Positions 10,496 to 21,644 are shown, numbered from the stretch's first letter. The stretch: 64,000 nt of DNA from Clostridiales bacterium (GCA_029256575.1 JAQSXR010000021.1:17125-81124), one strand, 5' to 3'. A program made the numbers and translations. Notes: generated from the letters alone by a model not told the origin.

Positions 10496-11404
10496 ATGAA
10501 AAAAGTTAAAAAAGCGATAATACCTGCAGCGGGGTTGGGGACAAGATTCCTACCTGCAACAAAATCACAACCGAAAGAAATGCTTCCTATTGTGGATAAA
10601 CCAACGATACAATACATTGTAGAAGAGGCAATAGCCTCTGGAATAGAAGATATTATTATAGTAACCGGTAGAAATAAGAGGTCAATAGAAGACCATTTTG
10701 ATAAATCAATTGAACTTGAATTAGAACTTGAAAGAAAAGGCGAAATTGAGTTATTGGAGATTGCGAGATCAGTATCTGAAATAGCAAATGTACAGTACAT
10801 TCGTCAAAAGGAGCCAAAAGGACTCGGTCATGCAATACTAATGTGTAAATCAATGGTAGGAAACGAACCATTTGCTGTATTACTAGGAGATGATTTAGTT
10901 GTATCTAAGACTCCTTGTCTTAAGCAACTAATTGATATATTTGAAGAACAACAAGCTACCATATTAGGTGTCCAAGAAGTGGAAAAGTCACAAGTATCTA
11001 AGTATGGTATAATAGAGTGCAAAGATGTAAGTAAAGTAATGAGTGAAGTAATTGATTTAGTGGAGAAACCATGTACACAACATGCTCCATCAAATATAGC
11101 AATTTTAGGAAGATACATAATAACTCCAAGAATTTTTGAGTTTTTAGAAAATCAAGAAGCTGGGGCAAAGAATGAAATACAATTAACAGATTCATTAAAA
11201 AGACTGAGTGAAGTAGAACGAATATTCTCTTATAAATTCACGGGAAAAAGATATGATGTTGGCAATAAACAGGGCTTTCTAGAAGCAAATATAGAATTTG
11301 CACTAAGAAGAAAAGACTTAAGAGATGATTTGCTTGAATACTTAAATAGACTAATGAAAGATCTTGATGGAACATTATCGATTGATAATAATAGTATTAT
11401 TTAA
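10496..11404 (+). CDS. galU: UTP--glucose-1-phosphate uridylyltransferase
   Basis: KKAIIPAAGLGTRFLPATKSQPKEMLPIVDKP. Confidence 0.95.
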   Translation: MKKVKKAIIPAAGLGTRFLPATKSQPKEMLPIVDKPTIQYIVEEAIASGIEDIIIVTGRNKRSIEDHFDKSIELELELERKGEIELLEIARSVSEIANVQYIRQKEPKGLGHAILMCKSMVGNEPFAVLLGDDLVVSKTPCLKQLIDIFEEQQATILGVQEVEKSQVSKYGIIECKDVSKVMSEVIDLVEKPCTQHAPSNIAILGRYIITPRIFEFLENQEAGAKNEIQLTDSLKRLSEVERIFSYKFTGKRYDVGNKQGFLEANIEFALRRKDLRDDLLEYLNRLMKDLDGTLSIDNNSII

Positions 11405-11439
11405 AGGCGATGCGAAATATAAGATAGTAAGACATAAGG

Positions 11440-11486
11440 TGACCACTGGAAAAGATCTACTTTTTCAGTGGTCTCAACAATTTTTT
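11440..11486 (+). terminator. Terminator-like hairpin
   Basis: gaccactggaaaa..ttttcagtggtc followed by a T-rich tract. Confidence 0.65.
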
Positions 11487-11587
11487 AGTATTATATCTAT
11501 TGTAAATACCCGTTTGTGTCGAAATTATTAGAAAGAGATAAGTTTGCAAAACTGTAGATTCTATGAAATTGTGGGAGGGTTATACGA

Positions 11588-11773
11588 ATGAATAAGAAAA
11601 TAATTGCAGCTATTACAGCAGTGTCTGTAATGACGTATATAATACAGCCATATTCACCAATAAAAGTACAAGCAGCAGATAGTGTAGTGAATGTTTATAA
11701 AGGGGATATTAATGCATCTGAGATAATTGGTAATTCAAAATATACCGATGTAACGAAAACAAATTGGGCTTAA
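11588..11773 (+). pseudogene. Signal peptide and start of an SLH domain; 5' fragment of an apparently frameshifted gene
   Basis: Signal peptide then YTDVTKTNWA*; the SLH remainder (GLTKDQALAFVVRIV) continues in another frame at 11764. Confidence 0.7.
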
Positions 11774-14478
11774 CGAAAGACCAGGCGTTGGCATTCGTTG
11801 TAAGAATTGTTGCTTCTGAAGAACAAGCGGAATTAGAAGCAGAAGCTATTGAACTTGCAAATACCTATGGTGAAGGGGTAACAGATTATTGGGCAAGAGG
11901 ATATTTAAAAATAGCAGCAGATTTAGGGTTGATCACGCAAGCCGAACTAGTGGATGCTTTTACAGATCCAGCGTATGATGAAGAAGGAAATCCGATTGAA
12001 CAAGATATAAGCTTTTATAGAGATAGCAATGCAACAAGAGAACAAGTAGCAGAATGGGTTGTGAAGGCAATTAGTCAGGTTAGACCTGATTTAATACAAC
12101 CGCTATACTCACAACAGGCTATTTACCAGTATACAGATAATAAAAATATTACACCAATAAGAATTCCATATGTAGAAGCGGCTATTCTAAACAAACTATT
12201 AGTTGGGAACAATAATCTAATTCGACCAAAAGATGCGCTCACAAGAGCAGAGATGCTTCAAATTCTAAAAAATGCAGACAATATATTATATAGCACAAGA
12301 GGATTGGTTAGAAAATCAGGAGTAGTAGAAAGATTAATTGACGATTCAACTCTATCAGGGACAGATAAGTTCATAAGAAAAGTGCAAATTAGAAATGCTG
12401 AGGGCTTGTTAGAAAATATAGAATTTGAATATACAAAAAATGAATATGATCTTAGCAAACAATATGATATACCAACTTTTTATAAAGGTGAGAATACAAG
12501 TCTTATGTCTGCCAAGGTTGGTGATTCAATTGAATATATTGTTGATGATATGACTAAGATAGCAAAGTATGCTTATATTAAAGGGGCTGCACAGGTAACA
12601 GAAGTAAAAGGAATATTACAACCACTAAATGATCTTGCGAGTGGAAAAATAACAATTAAAACAGATAAAGAACAGTATTTTACATATACACTTTCAAAAT
12701 CAGAATATATACCAGAGTTGAATCAATTAAAGATAGATACGATCTTTTATAATAAAGATAAAGTGCCAGTAGGTAACTATTTCAAATTATCATTACTAAA
12801 TGATATCGTGGTAGGAATAGATCCATACGCTACAGTCCCTATTAATGAATTTGGTGGTATCGTAAAAGATATTGATACAGAGTTAGGATATATAGAAATT
12901 ATTAATTTGGAAAACAACAAAGAAATTACTAAGTTATTTTATGCCAAATCAGTTATTGTTGAGAAACAAAATTACTATAATTCGGAGGATTCAGTTGGCT
13001 ATTTCGATGAAGTATTCGATGTTAACCTTGATGATGAACGAGATGCAGATATAAATGATATTGAAGTTGGAGATATAGCTTACATCAAAATGTCAGAAGA
13101 TGGACAAACAGTTACACATATAAGTGCAAAGACAAACTACACAATGAAATATGGTAAAATACTATCGATTGACTACGAAGGAGAAGATGATTATAGCATA
13201 AGAGTTGGGCTAGATGACGGAAGAACAACATACTATAACATCAATTCACTTATACCAGTTCGAAAAAATAATGTTGGAGTGCCAGTAGCAACGATTAAGC
13301 AAGGAGACTGGGTTAAACTACTCATTAACCAAGCAATTCTTGATGAAGGGCATGTTGAAGAGAGTGTAAAGCAGATAGTCCTAGATACTTATAATAGTGA
13401 AATAACAAATATCTATAAGGGGAATCTGGGCATCTATACAGCATCCCAAAATAATCTAAGCATTCAAAATTGCTATAATCTTGAAAAAACAGGTTGGAGA
13501 AACTATTCCTTTTCTAAAATAATGGAATTAGGAAGCAATATTGATGTATATTACAATAATAGGAAAATCAATCTAAGTGAAGCCATGAAGTTTTATAATG
13601 GAAGTGGATATAACGTGTTCTTAGCCACTGAAAGATATTATGATAGGGAAAAGATTGTAAAGATAAATATAATTGATGCAAGAGATTCCATAATACCAAC
13701 AGATAATGTAATATTTGCGGATGGGAATAGTACTATAAAATTATTGAACTATTCTTCTGAGATAAAAGTAAATAATGGAACAATTGTTGTTCGAAATGGT
13801 AGATTGGTAACTGGAGATAGTATATTAGCACCTGACTACACACAAGTAGTACTAGGTGGAGCTCAAGGGGCGGCGGTTATTAACATAACACAACCTGCGG
13901 TAAATGCATCAATCACAGTTTCAAGAGGTAGAATTAAAGAAATATCAGACTTAACAGGGATGACTGTTAGTTCGCAAGGAATGCTAAAAGGTATGGCTTG
14001 GGTATTCTCTCCAATCGAAAGAGAGTATGATATTAATAGTAGCACAATAATTAAAGATGAAACAGGAATTATAAGCTTAGAAGATTTTAAGACATATGGA
14101 CCTAATACACAATATGATGAAGTGTTTAACATCGTATCAGAAGGAACAACAGCGAAATATGTAATCAAGAGTCCGTATTGCAAAGAAGGTATCAAAGGTA
14201 CCGTATATGAAGTTGATGGAACTACCGTTCGAGTTAAAGATGTAGTTGTATATGATTATATAACAGGTACTTGGAGTAATCTAAGTTTAACAAATAACTA
14301 TGCAGAGATAGAAATTCAAACTAACTCGCTTATTTTAAAGAATAACAAAGATGTAGATGCAAATAACCTTGAAGTTGGAGATCAAATAAGCGTTCTTACA
14401 ACTGTTAATTTAGCATCACAACTTAAATTGGAGCAAAAGAGAAATTTACCAGGGTATATTATCCTTGTGGAAGAATAG
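11764..14478 (+). CDS. S-layer homology domain protein (3' part of the frameshifted gene)
   Basis: SLH-like repeats (TKDQALAFVVRIV; DSNATREQVAEWVVKAI; ALTRAEMLQIL); no signal peptide or ATG in this frame. Confidence 0.75.
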   Translation: MGLTKDQALAFVVRIVASEEQAELEAEAIELANTYGEGVTDYWARGYLKIAADLGLITQAELVDAFTDPAYDEEGNPIEQDISFYRDSNATREQVAEWVVKAISQVRPDLIQPLYSQQAIYQYTDNKNITPIRIPYVEAAILNKLLVGNNNLIRPKDALTRAEMLQILKNADNILYSTRGLVRKSGVVERLIDDSTLSGTDKFIRKVQIRNAEGLLENIEFEYTKNEYDLSKQYDIPTFYKGENTSLMSAKVGDSIEYIVDDMTKIAKYAYIKGAAQVTEVKGILQPLNDLASGKITIKTDKEQYFTYTLSKSEYIPELNQLKIDTIFYNKDKVPVGNYFKLSLLNDIVVGIDPYATVPINEFGGIVKDIDTELGYIEIINLENNKEITKLFYAKSVIVEKQNYYNSEDSVGYFDEVFDVNLDDERDADINDIEVGDIAYIKMSEDGQTVTHISAKTNYTMKYGKILSIDYEGEDDYSIRVGLDDGRTTYYNINSLIPVRKNNVGVPVATIKQGDWVKLLINQAILDEGHVEESVKQIVLDTYNSEITNIYKGNLGIYTASQNNLSIQNCYNLEKTGWRNYSFSKIMELGSNIDVYYNNRKINLSEAMKFYNGSGYNVFLATERYYDREKIVKINIIDARDSIIPTDNVIFADGNSTIKLLNYSSEIKVNNGTIVVRNGRLVTGDSILAPDYTQVVLGGAQGAAVINITQPAVNASITVSRGRIKEISDLTGMTVSSQGMLKGMAWVFSPIEREYDINSSTIIKDETGIISLEDFKTYGPNTQYDEVFNIVSEGTTAKYVIKSPYCKEGIKGTVYEVDGTTVRVKDVVVYDYITGTWSNLSLTNNYAEIEIQTNSLILKNNKDVDANNLEVGDQISVLTTVNLASQLKLEQKRNLPGYIILVEE

Positions 14479-14484
14479 GGGTTC

Positions 14485-16005
14485 GTGCATATGAAAAGAA
14501 GAATGCTTGTTATAATACTTTGTATATTTATGATTTGCAATACTTTAGCAGTATATGCAGATGAAGGCGAAATGGGGCCTTTTGGTGGGATAACGGAAGG
14601 AACGAATCTTCCTACGATGATGGAATATAACTTCACTACAAATTCAACATCGACGACAAAAGCAATTCCTTTTAATGAATATAAAGAAATTATCTTTATT
14701 GGAGGGACACCTGTTGAAGTAAGTGGAACAATGAAACTCACAAAGGGAGATTCTAAAGTTCGTACTAGTCAAAATGGAACGTATACAGAGAAGTATCTGA
14801 TTTCAGCAAAGAGCAAGGATGGAACAGTACTATTAAACAGAACATTAGATCTTATTGTTTCGTATGAGAATAATGGAACGGTAATAAAAAGAGATGGTAA
14901 AAAGAGCAAATGGGAAGAAACTATTACGGTTAATGGAATAACCTATACATTAAACCAATTAGAATCGAATTTTTATAAAACATCAACAGAAAATATAAAA
15001 CCGGGAGTTAGTTACTATCAAACAACAACAACATATGTAGCAATTTATTATAATGGAACAAATAAGCTTGAAGTCAAAGGTGATGGAGAAGTATACGGAT
15101 ATAAGCAACCTTGGTCAAAGTTAGAAACTCAGAAATTAACGTTACACATTAACAATCAAGAATCAACCAAACCATGGCAAATGACGGTGGTAGTTAAACC
15201 TACACTAAATGCTGAAAAGAGTATATATTTCCAAAAGACTTCACCTTCTGCAATTAGTTTTGATGGGACCTATAATCAAAGACTTGAAAGAGAAGCAACA
15301 ATAAAGTATGAAATACAAACAGATCACCCGAATCTTGATGAAGATTTATTGGTGGGAGGCATATCGAATAAACCACTTAGTCCTATTGAATCACTTGGTG
15401 TAATTCCAGCTGGATTAGATTTTCTTATCGGGCATTGGGCAGAGGGTGACGTAAGGCAATTGTATAGCTTAGGTATAATGACTGAAACGCCAAGTAGAAA
15501 TATGCTTTATCAATTAACAACACGAGGCGAGTTTGTAAAGCAACTTTGTCTGGGATTAAAGATTGACGTAGATGCATATGATGATTTAAAGGGAACGAAA
15601 CCACAGATATTTAGGGATGTAGACTATAAAAACCCATACTATAAATATGTAATGGCTGCATATCAAACAGGTATTAGTGTGGGAGTAGGTAAGGAAAATA
15701 AATTTGGTGTCGATAATCCAATAACTAGACAAGAAGCATTTGCTTTATTGGTTCGAACAATTGGTCTAGAAAGACTTGGAATAGGAAGTGCACCAAGAAC
15801 TCCATTTATCGATGATTCAAAAATAGATTCATGGGCTAGGAAAGAAATTGCAGCAGCTTATATGTTAAACATTGTAGCAGGAAATGAAAAAAATGAATTA
15901 AAACCGAAAGCGAACATAGGAAAAATGGAAACAGCTGCAATTATCAATAGAATGCTTAGGTATTTAAGGTCGGATATTGCTACCGATTATATCAACATGG
16001 AATAA
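14485..16005 (+). CDS. Secreted S-layer homology domain protein
   Basis: Signal peptide; C-terminal SLH repeats (HWAEGDVRQLYSLGIM; FRDVDYKNPYYKYVMAAYQTGI; NPITRQEAFALLVRTIG; DSWARKEIAAAYML). Confidence 0.85.
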   Translation: MHMKRRMLVIILCIFMICNTLAVYADEGEMGPFGGITEGTNLPTMMEYNFTTNSTSTTKAIPFNEYKEIIFIGGTPVEVSGTMKLTKGDSKVRTSQNGTYTEKYLISAKSKDGTVLLNRTLDLIVSYENNGTVIKRDGKKSKWEETITVNGITYTLNQLESNFYKTSTENIKPGVSYYQTTTTYVAIYYNGTNKLEVKGDGEVYGYKQPWSKLETQKLTLHINNQESTKPWQMTVVVKPTLNAEKSIYFQKTSPSAISFDGTYNQRLEREATIKYEIQTDHPNLDEDLLVGGISNKPLSPIESLGVIPAGLDFLIGHWAEGDVRQLYSLGIMTETPSRNMLYQLTTRGEFVKQLCLGLKIDVDAYDDLKGTKPQIFRDVDYKNPYYKYVMAAYQTGISVGVGKENKFGVDNPITRQEAFALLVRTIGLERLGIGSAPRTPFIDDSKIDSWARKEIAAAYMLNIVAGNEKNELKPKANIGKMETAAIINRMLRYLRSDIATDYINME

Positions 16006-16073
16006 TACAAGTTTGCAATTCAATCATAATAATGATATAATACAAGATATATTTTCACTAGGAGGAAACAGTT

Positions 16074-16553
16074 ATGCAATGGTGGCAAATAGTTTTAATT
16101 GTTCTTGCTGTATTAGTATTACTTTTAGTTATACTAGGACTTGTAGGAAGAAAGCTTCAAAAAAAGACTAGCCAAAGTCAAGAAATAGTAAATCAGAATA
16201 AACAAACGGTTTCGATGTTGATTATTGACAAGAAGAAATTGAAGATAAAGGAATCTGGATTACCAAAGGCCGTACAAGATCAAATACCTAAATACCTTAG
16301 ATTTAGAAAATTCCCATTAGTAAAGGGAAAAGTTGGACCAAAGATAGCAACATTTTTGTGTGATGAAAGAGTTTATAATGATATTCCTGTAAAGAAGGAA
16401 GTTAAAATTGAAATCGCAGGAATGTATATCGTTGGAATCAAGAGTGGCAAAATAGCACACCCAGTTGATCCGAAAGTTAAAGCAAGAAAAGAAAAAGCAG
16501 CTGCAAAAGAAGAAGCAAAAGCAGCTAAGAAAACTGCTAAAGCGAATAAGTAG
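16074..16553 (+). CDS. Conserved membrane-anchored protein with Lys/Ala-rich tail
   Basis: N-terminal TM helix; basic tail; good RBS (aggagg). Confidence 0.6.
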   Translation: MQWWQIVLIVLAVLVLLLVILGLVGRKLQKKTSQSQEIVNQNKQTVSMLIIDKKKLKIKESGLPKAVQDQIPKYLRFRKFPLVKGKVGPKIATFLCDERVYNDIPVKKEVKIEIAGMYIVGIKSGKIAHPVDPKVKARKEKAAAKEEAKAAKKTAKANK

Positions 16554-16636
16554 ATTGTAATGTGATCCACTGTATTGAATAGTAGCAAGCAGACAAAGAA
16601 AATCGCTTTGATGCAGAACATAAATCAAATATTTGA

Positions 16637-16690
16637 GTTCCATATATAATTTCTATATTTTTTATAGAATTTATATATGGAATTTTTGTT
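16637..16690 (+). terminator. Hairpin terminator
   Basis: ttccatatataatttctatattttttatagaatttatatatggaatttttg. Confidence 0.7.
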
Positions 16691-16926
16691 TTATCATTTC
16701 AATACTACATGAATTGATAAGAAAATAATAAAGCATTATATGTGATCTTATCAAAGTATAAAGTTTTAATTAGAAATCGTGTTAAATATGGGGAATAATG
16801 CGAATTATTTCAATAAACAGGCGACATAAAACGTTATGTTATGCAAGATGAATTAGTATAATAAAAGTAAGGACAAGCATATGTGCGGTGATATATATAA
16901 ACCCTACATTAGTATAAATAAGTATT

Positions 16927-17122
16927 AAATTAATAGAAGTAAATTAATAGAAATAAATTAATAGAAGCAAATTAATAGAAGTAAATTAATAGAAATAAAT
17001 TAATAGAAATAAATTAATAGAATTAAATTAATAGAAGCAAATTAATAGAAGTAAATTAGTAGAAGTAAATTAATAGAGATAAATTAATGAAAGTAAATTA
17101 GTAGAAATAAATTAATAGAAAT
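16927..17122 (+). repeat. 14-nt tandem repeat array, 14 copies
   Basis: Consensus AAATTAATAGAAGT, 14 consecutive in-register units without indels. Confidence 0.97.
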
Positions 17123-17136
17123 AAGGGGAGATTTAG

Positions 17137-17790
17137 GTGAGCGAAGTAAGATATATTATATCAGATGCATCTAGAATGATAGATGTTGAACCACATGTTT
17201 TAAGGTATTGGGAAGACGAATTACAATTAGACATACCAAGAAATGAAATGGGTCATAGGTATTATAGACCTGATGATATTAAAGTTCTTGAAAGTATTAA
17301 GAATTTAAAGAATCAAGGACTACAACTAAAAGCAATAAAGTTAGTAATAGCCAATTCAAATGGCATGGATAACTTTCAATCGATCCAGAGCTTAAAGCTA
17401 GATGATGTAAATAAAGTAAATGAAGAACATCACAATCTAGAATTAAAAGAAGATTTAGACCTTATGACTGATGAAATGAATAAGAATGAAGTTACCATCA
17501 AGCATAATATTTCAAGTTCCATGAATACATATAGTGATAAAGTAGTAATGTTTCAGAATATGATTAGAGATATGCTTGAAGACGTAGTGAGTAAAAGTAA
17601 CGGGGAATTAAATAAAACATTAACATATTCCATAAGTGAAAATGTAATTAAACAGATGGATTACCTTTTAAGAATGAATGAAGAAAAAGAAGATGAACGT
17701 TTTAAGAAATTAGATGAGAGTATAAGAGAAGTTCAAAAGGCGAGAAAAGAACTTGGGAAAAAAAACAGGTTACAAAAGATATTTGGATAA
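17137..17790 (+). CDS. MerR family regulator
   Basis: ISDASRMIDVEPHVLRYWEDEL..YYRPDDIKVLESIKNLKNQGLQLKAIK; GTG start after AAGGGGAG. Confidence 0.85.
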   Translation: MSEVRYIISDASRMIDVEPHVLRYWEDELQLDIPRNEMGHRYYRPDDIKVLESIKNLKNQGLQLKAIKLVIANSNGMDNFQSIQSLKLDDVNKVNEEHHNLELKEDLDLMTDEMNKNEVTIKHNISSSMNTYSDKVVMFQNMIRDMLEDVVSKSNGELNKTLTYSISENVIKQMDYLLRMNEEKEDERFKKLDESIREVQKARKELGKKNRLQKIFG

Positions 17791-17792
17791 AA

Positions 17793-17819
17793 AACGCCTA
17801 TCACTAGGCGTTTTTTAAT
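17793..17819 (+). terminator. Rho-independent terminator
   Basis: aaaacgcctatcactaggcgtttttt. Confidence 0.85.
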
Positions 17820-17826
17820 ATGTTAT

Positions 17827-18024
<198 letters not shown>

Positions 18025-18177
18025 TCAAATATTATTCTAATACATGGACAAGCATATTACAAGTAAAAGTTAAGCTTAATATTTTCCATTATGACTACTA
18101 TAAAAACAAGTATATGAAGTTCTTGATTATATACCATGTGAATGGTAAAATGTACAATAGAAGGCTAAGGTGATAGT

Positions 18178-18888
18178 TTGGAGAATAATAAACCAATGTA
18201 TTTGTTGGTAAAAGATGATTTGATCGAAGACATTAAACAAGGTAGACTAAAAGCTGGTGATAAGTTATTATCGGAAAGCGAACTATGTAAAAAGTATTCT
18301 ATTAGTAGAATGACTGTCAGGCAGGCAATCAATGAACTTGCAATGGAGGGTCTAGCAGAATCAATAAGAGGTAAAGGTACTTTTGTTACGAAATCACAAA
18401 CGACACAGAGAAATTTAAGGTCGTTTACGGATACAGTGAAGAGTCAAGGTGCAATACCAACAACAAAAATTATTGAATTTAGTACCGTACATTCTCTTGG
18501 TATTATAAGTGAGAAACTAGACTTAGATAGTGATGCTAAATATTATAAATTAAAACGGTTAAGATATGCTGATAATGATGCAGTAGCTTTAGAAACAGCA
18601 TATTTGCCACAGGAATATTGTGTCAATTTAGGGAAATATGATTTGACAGAGTCGCTATATGGAATACTAGAAAAAGTGTATAAGTACAAAATCATGAAAA
18701 CCAATTGCACGATTGAAGCATGTATTTCAAACACTCCTATAACAAAGTATTTTGAAAGAACCAAATCCTTTCCTATGTTAAAAGTAACAAGTGTGTTGTA
18801 TACAAATACAGGATTAAAGCTTTTTTACGAAGAAGCGTATTATGATTCGAAACGTTATAAATACCAAGTAGATATTTCAGGAAGATAA
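18178..18888 (+). CDS. GntR family regulator (UTRA domain)
   Basis: LSESELCKKYSISRMTVRQAINELAMEGLAESIRGKGTFV. Confidence 0.92.
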   Translation: MENNKPMYLLVKDDLIEDIKQGRLKAGDKLLSESELCKKYSISRMTVRQAINELAMEGLAESIRGKGTFVTKSQTTQRNLRSFTDTVKSQGAIPTTKIIEFSTVHSLGIISEKLDLDSDAKYYKLKRLRYADNDAVALETAYLPQEYCVNLGKYDLTESLYGILEKVYKYKIMKTNCTIEACISNTPITKYFERTKSFPMLKVTSVLYTNTGLKLFYEEAYYDSKRYKYQVDISGR

Positions 18889-18907
18889 AAGAAAAGAGGA
18901 TATTATT

Positions 18908-19351
18908 ATGAAAATTTCACAAATGGGCGAAACAGTTACTCAGGGAACAAGAGACTTTACAATTGGTCAAAAGATGTTGGTTGATATTAAAGGTAAGAAA
19001 ACAAAGGCAAGTTTAGTTGAAGCAGAAGTTGAGAATGAAACAATAAAAGAAATGCTTTGCCAAATCGAAGAAACATTAGAATGTGTAAAAATCATGCCTT
19101 CTAACGTAGTAGCAGAAATTGAAATTGATTTTATGATCAAATCAAGTGATGGATCAAATGAAATTGTACAACTAGAAACTAAGTTAAATGAAGCATTAAT
19201 AGCAGTAATTAATCAAGAAGTAATAGAAGCATTAGATGAAGATATTGAAGATGCTCATAATGATAGAGCAGATCTTTATGTTCGATTATTCTTGCCTTAT
19301 GAAGGTGGAGAAAGAGATTGGACTGAAGTATCTATTTTAGAACAAGACTAA
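18908..19351 (+). CDS. Conserved hypothetical protein
   Basis: 147 aa acidic ORF with good RBS. Confidence 0.6.
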   Translation: MKISQMGETVTQGTRDFTIGQKMLVDIKGKKTKASLVEAEVENETIKEMLCQIEETLECVKIMPSNVVAEIEIDFMIKSSDGSNEIVQLETKLNEALIAVINQEVIEALDEDIEDAHNDRADLYVRLFLPYEGGERDWTEVSILEQD

Positions 19352-19439
19352 TAAATTTATATTTAGTATGTACAACAAACACATAGCTGTGTTATATTTT
19401 TACATGATAAATAAATTTTAATTATAGGAGGGATTTAAT

Positions 19440-19646
19440 ATGGCAATCGTAATAAATAAAGACATGATTATAGGAGAAATAATTACAATTGATAGTGGGA
19501 TTATTCCAATACTTTTACAATCAGGTATGCACTGTCTTGGATGCCCATCAGCACAAGGGGAATCATTAGCTGATGCAACAGAGGTTCATGGAATTAATGC
19601 AGATGAGCTTGTGAATCAAATAAATGAGTACTTAGCTTTAAAATAA
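19440..19646 (+). CDS. DUF1858 domain protein
   Basis: 68 aa; LLQSGMHCLGCPSAQGESLADATEVHGIN. Confidence 0.88.
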   Translation: MAIVINKDMIIGEIITIDSGIIPILLQSGMHCLGCPSAQGESLADATEVHGINADELVNQINEYLALK

Positions 19647-19665
19647 TAATAAAATATATAATCTT

Positions 19666-19700
19666 TAAAGGGGGATGCTCAATGAGCATCCCCCTCTTTA
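19666..19700. terminator. Bidirectional terminator
   Basis: aaagggggatgctcaatgagcatccccctcttt between convergent genes. Confidence 0.88.
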
Positions 19701-19703
19701 ACA

Positions 19704-20471
19704 CTAAATAAGCGATAATACATATAAAGCGTTGTCTTTCACAATAACGTCAAAATGTTCATCAAAATATGCGGTACTTACAATAGTAACGCGTTCACGT
19801 TTACCATGTTCTGCTGCAATGTGTACATAATTACTGAATTCCTCTGAAGTATGTTCTGATTTTGTCATTAGTAAGTAGTATATATTAGAGCTTGGATTCT
19901 TGTATAAGGTATTAATTCCATTATAGCTTGGAGTAAGAATTTTACCTAAGAAGCTAATATCATCTAAAGTCTTAAATGAAAATAATTTTACTACTTGAGC
20001 ATTTGCTTCTTCATCCGTTTCCTTTGATTGAGCCTTCTTTGTATTGGAACCAAGTGAATTAAATAAGCTATCTACTAATTCAAGAGTTGAATTTGATATA
20101 CCAGATTCAATTTCAATATCATAGCTATCTTCGTCTTCGTCATCAATTTCATTATCATCAAAGTCCAGTGGGAGCATCTCCTCTGTCTGCGAAAATTTTG
20201 CAAATCTTGTATCTAGTTCATCCGGGTCATCTACCTTTGTTACTATTAACATCAAACAATCTGATGAAAGAGGAATTGCTTCTATCACTAAAGGGATATC
20301 CTCAACTTCAAAACCGAGTTCATATGAAGCTTGGTGCATAAGATCTCTGAATAATTCTTTTGCCTTCTCTGTACCATAAGCTAACTCACTGATTCGAAGT
20401 TCACGATCTAGTAAATCTGATTTATTAAGTGTACAACGTATTTGTTTATCGCTAATTTTTTCTAGTTTCAT
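19704..20471 (-). CDS. mecA: Adaptor protein MecA
   Basis: MKLEKISDKQIRCTLNKSDLLDREL...; acidic linker and conserved C-terminal domain. Confidence 0.88.
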   Translation of the reverse strand: MKLEKISDKQIRCTLNKSDLLDRELRISELAYGTEKAKELFRDLMHQASYELGFEVEDIPLVIEAIPLSSDCLMLIVTKVDDPDELDTRFAKFSQTEEMLPLDFDDNEIDDEDEDSYDIEIESGISNSTLELVDSLFNSLGSNTKKAQSKETDEEANAQVVKLFSFKTLDDISFLGKILTPSYNGINTLYKNPSSNIYYLLMTKSEHTSEEFSNYVHIAAEHGKRERVTIVSTAYFDEHFDVIVKDNALYVLSLI

Positions 20472-20741
20472 AGTATCACATCCTCTCTAAAGAGTATCTA
20501 AACATAAAGATGCATCTAGACAAATATTTGTTTTATAGTAATAATATATTAATTATAATCATTTATGTGTTATATGTAAAGTGGTTTAGAGATAGATTGG
20601 TGTGACAAATTGTTACATATATGTATATTTAAGATAAATATACCACCACAAAATGATATAAAAATAAAGGAATGGTACTTAAAGGTGCAATTTATAGGGG
20701 GGAGTGGTATAATAGCACTATAAATTACTTGGAGGAAAATC

Positions 20742-21644
20742 ATGGACAATAGCAATAAAAAATATCTCTACATATTCCAAGCTTTGTTAGCAGTCCTGCT
20801 TTATACAGTTGTTCAAGAAACGATGCACTATGCGTTTACTTTTTTGCTTGCACTTTTAAAAGGAAGCTCATCTTCCTATATAAAAAATTTAGTAGAATAT
20901 ATTGCAAACAATGGGGAACAACAGTTTATTAGTCTGATAGCACTAGTGGCAGCAGGATTAATTTGCATTCCAGTTTACTATAAATGGTATAGATACACAA
21001 TACGTTTTAAGAAGCACATTATAATAAAAGAAGCACTTTCTCTAAAAAATTTGTTTTTAATTTTTCTGGCTGGTATAAGTGCAAATTTATTTATTGCTTC
21101 AATTATAGAGCTATTCAGTATAACAAAATATTTTGCTGGATATGAGGAGTCTATAAGTTTATTGTCTGATGGGAATATAATATTGTCAACAGTCCTTGTA
21201 GTTATAATAGCCCCAATCTGTGAAGAACTCTTAAACCGTGGTATTGTTTATGAAAAAATCAAAGCACAGTTTACGCGTTTGCCTGCAATTATTATACAAG
21301 CAGCCATTTTTGCTATTATGCATGGTAATATGCTTCAAATAATATATGCTTTTATATTAGGACTTCTTTTAGGATATATATATGAGAAGTATAAGTCAAT
21401 TTATGCACCTATTTTTATGCATTTATTATTTAATGCAACGACTAAGGCAAATGCATATATTTTTACTGATAAAATAATTAATAATAATTCAATTATGGTA
21501 GGGGTATGCTTATTCTCTGGGATAGTATTATTTCTAGCAATGAAATATATTAGGAACAGTACTACGATTGAATATATTCAAGAGCCAGGCTTTCAAATGT
21601 TTGATTTGAAACAACTAGGTAGTGGGGACGATTTGAATGTTTAA
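20742..21644 (+). CDS. CPBP family intramembrane metalloprotease
   Basis: APICEELLNRGIVYEKIK; FAIMHGNMLQIIYAFILGLLLGYIYEKYKS; HLLFNAT. Confidence 0.92.
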   Translation: MDNSNKKYLYIFQALLAVLLYTVVQETMHYAFTFLLALLKGSSSSYIKNLVEYIANNGEQQFISLIALVAAGLICIPVYYKWYRYTIRFKKHIIIKEALSLKNLFLIFLAGISANLFIASIIELFSITKYFAGYEESISLLSDGNIILSTVLVVIIAPICEELLNRGIVYEKIKAQFTRLPAIIIQAAIFAIMHGNMLQIIYAFILGLLLGYIYEKYKSIYAPIFMHLLFNATTKANAYIFTDKIINNNSIMVGVCLFSGIVLFLAMKYIRNSTTIEYIQEPGFQMFDLKQLGSGDDLNV

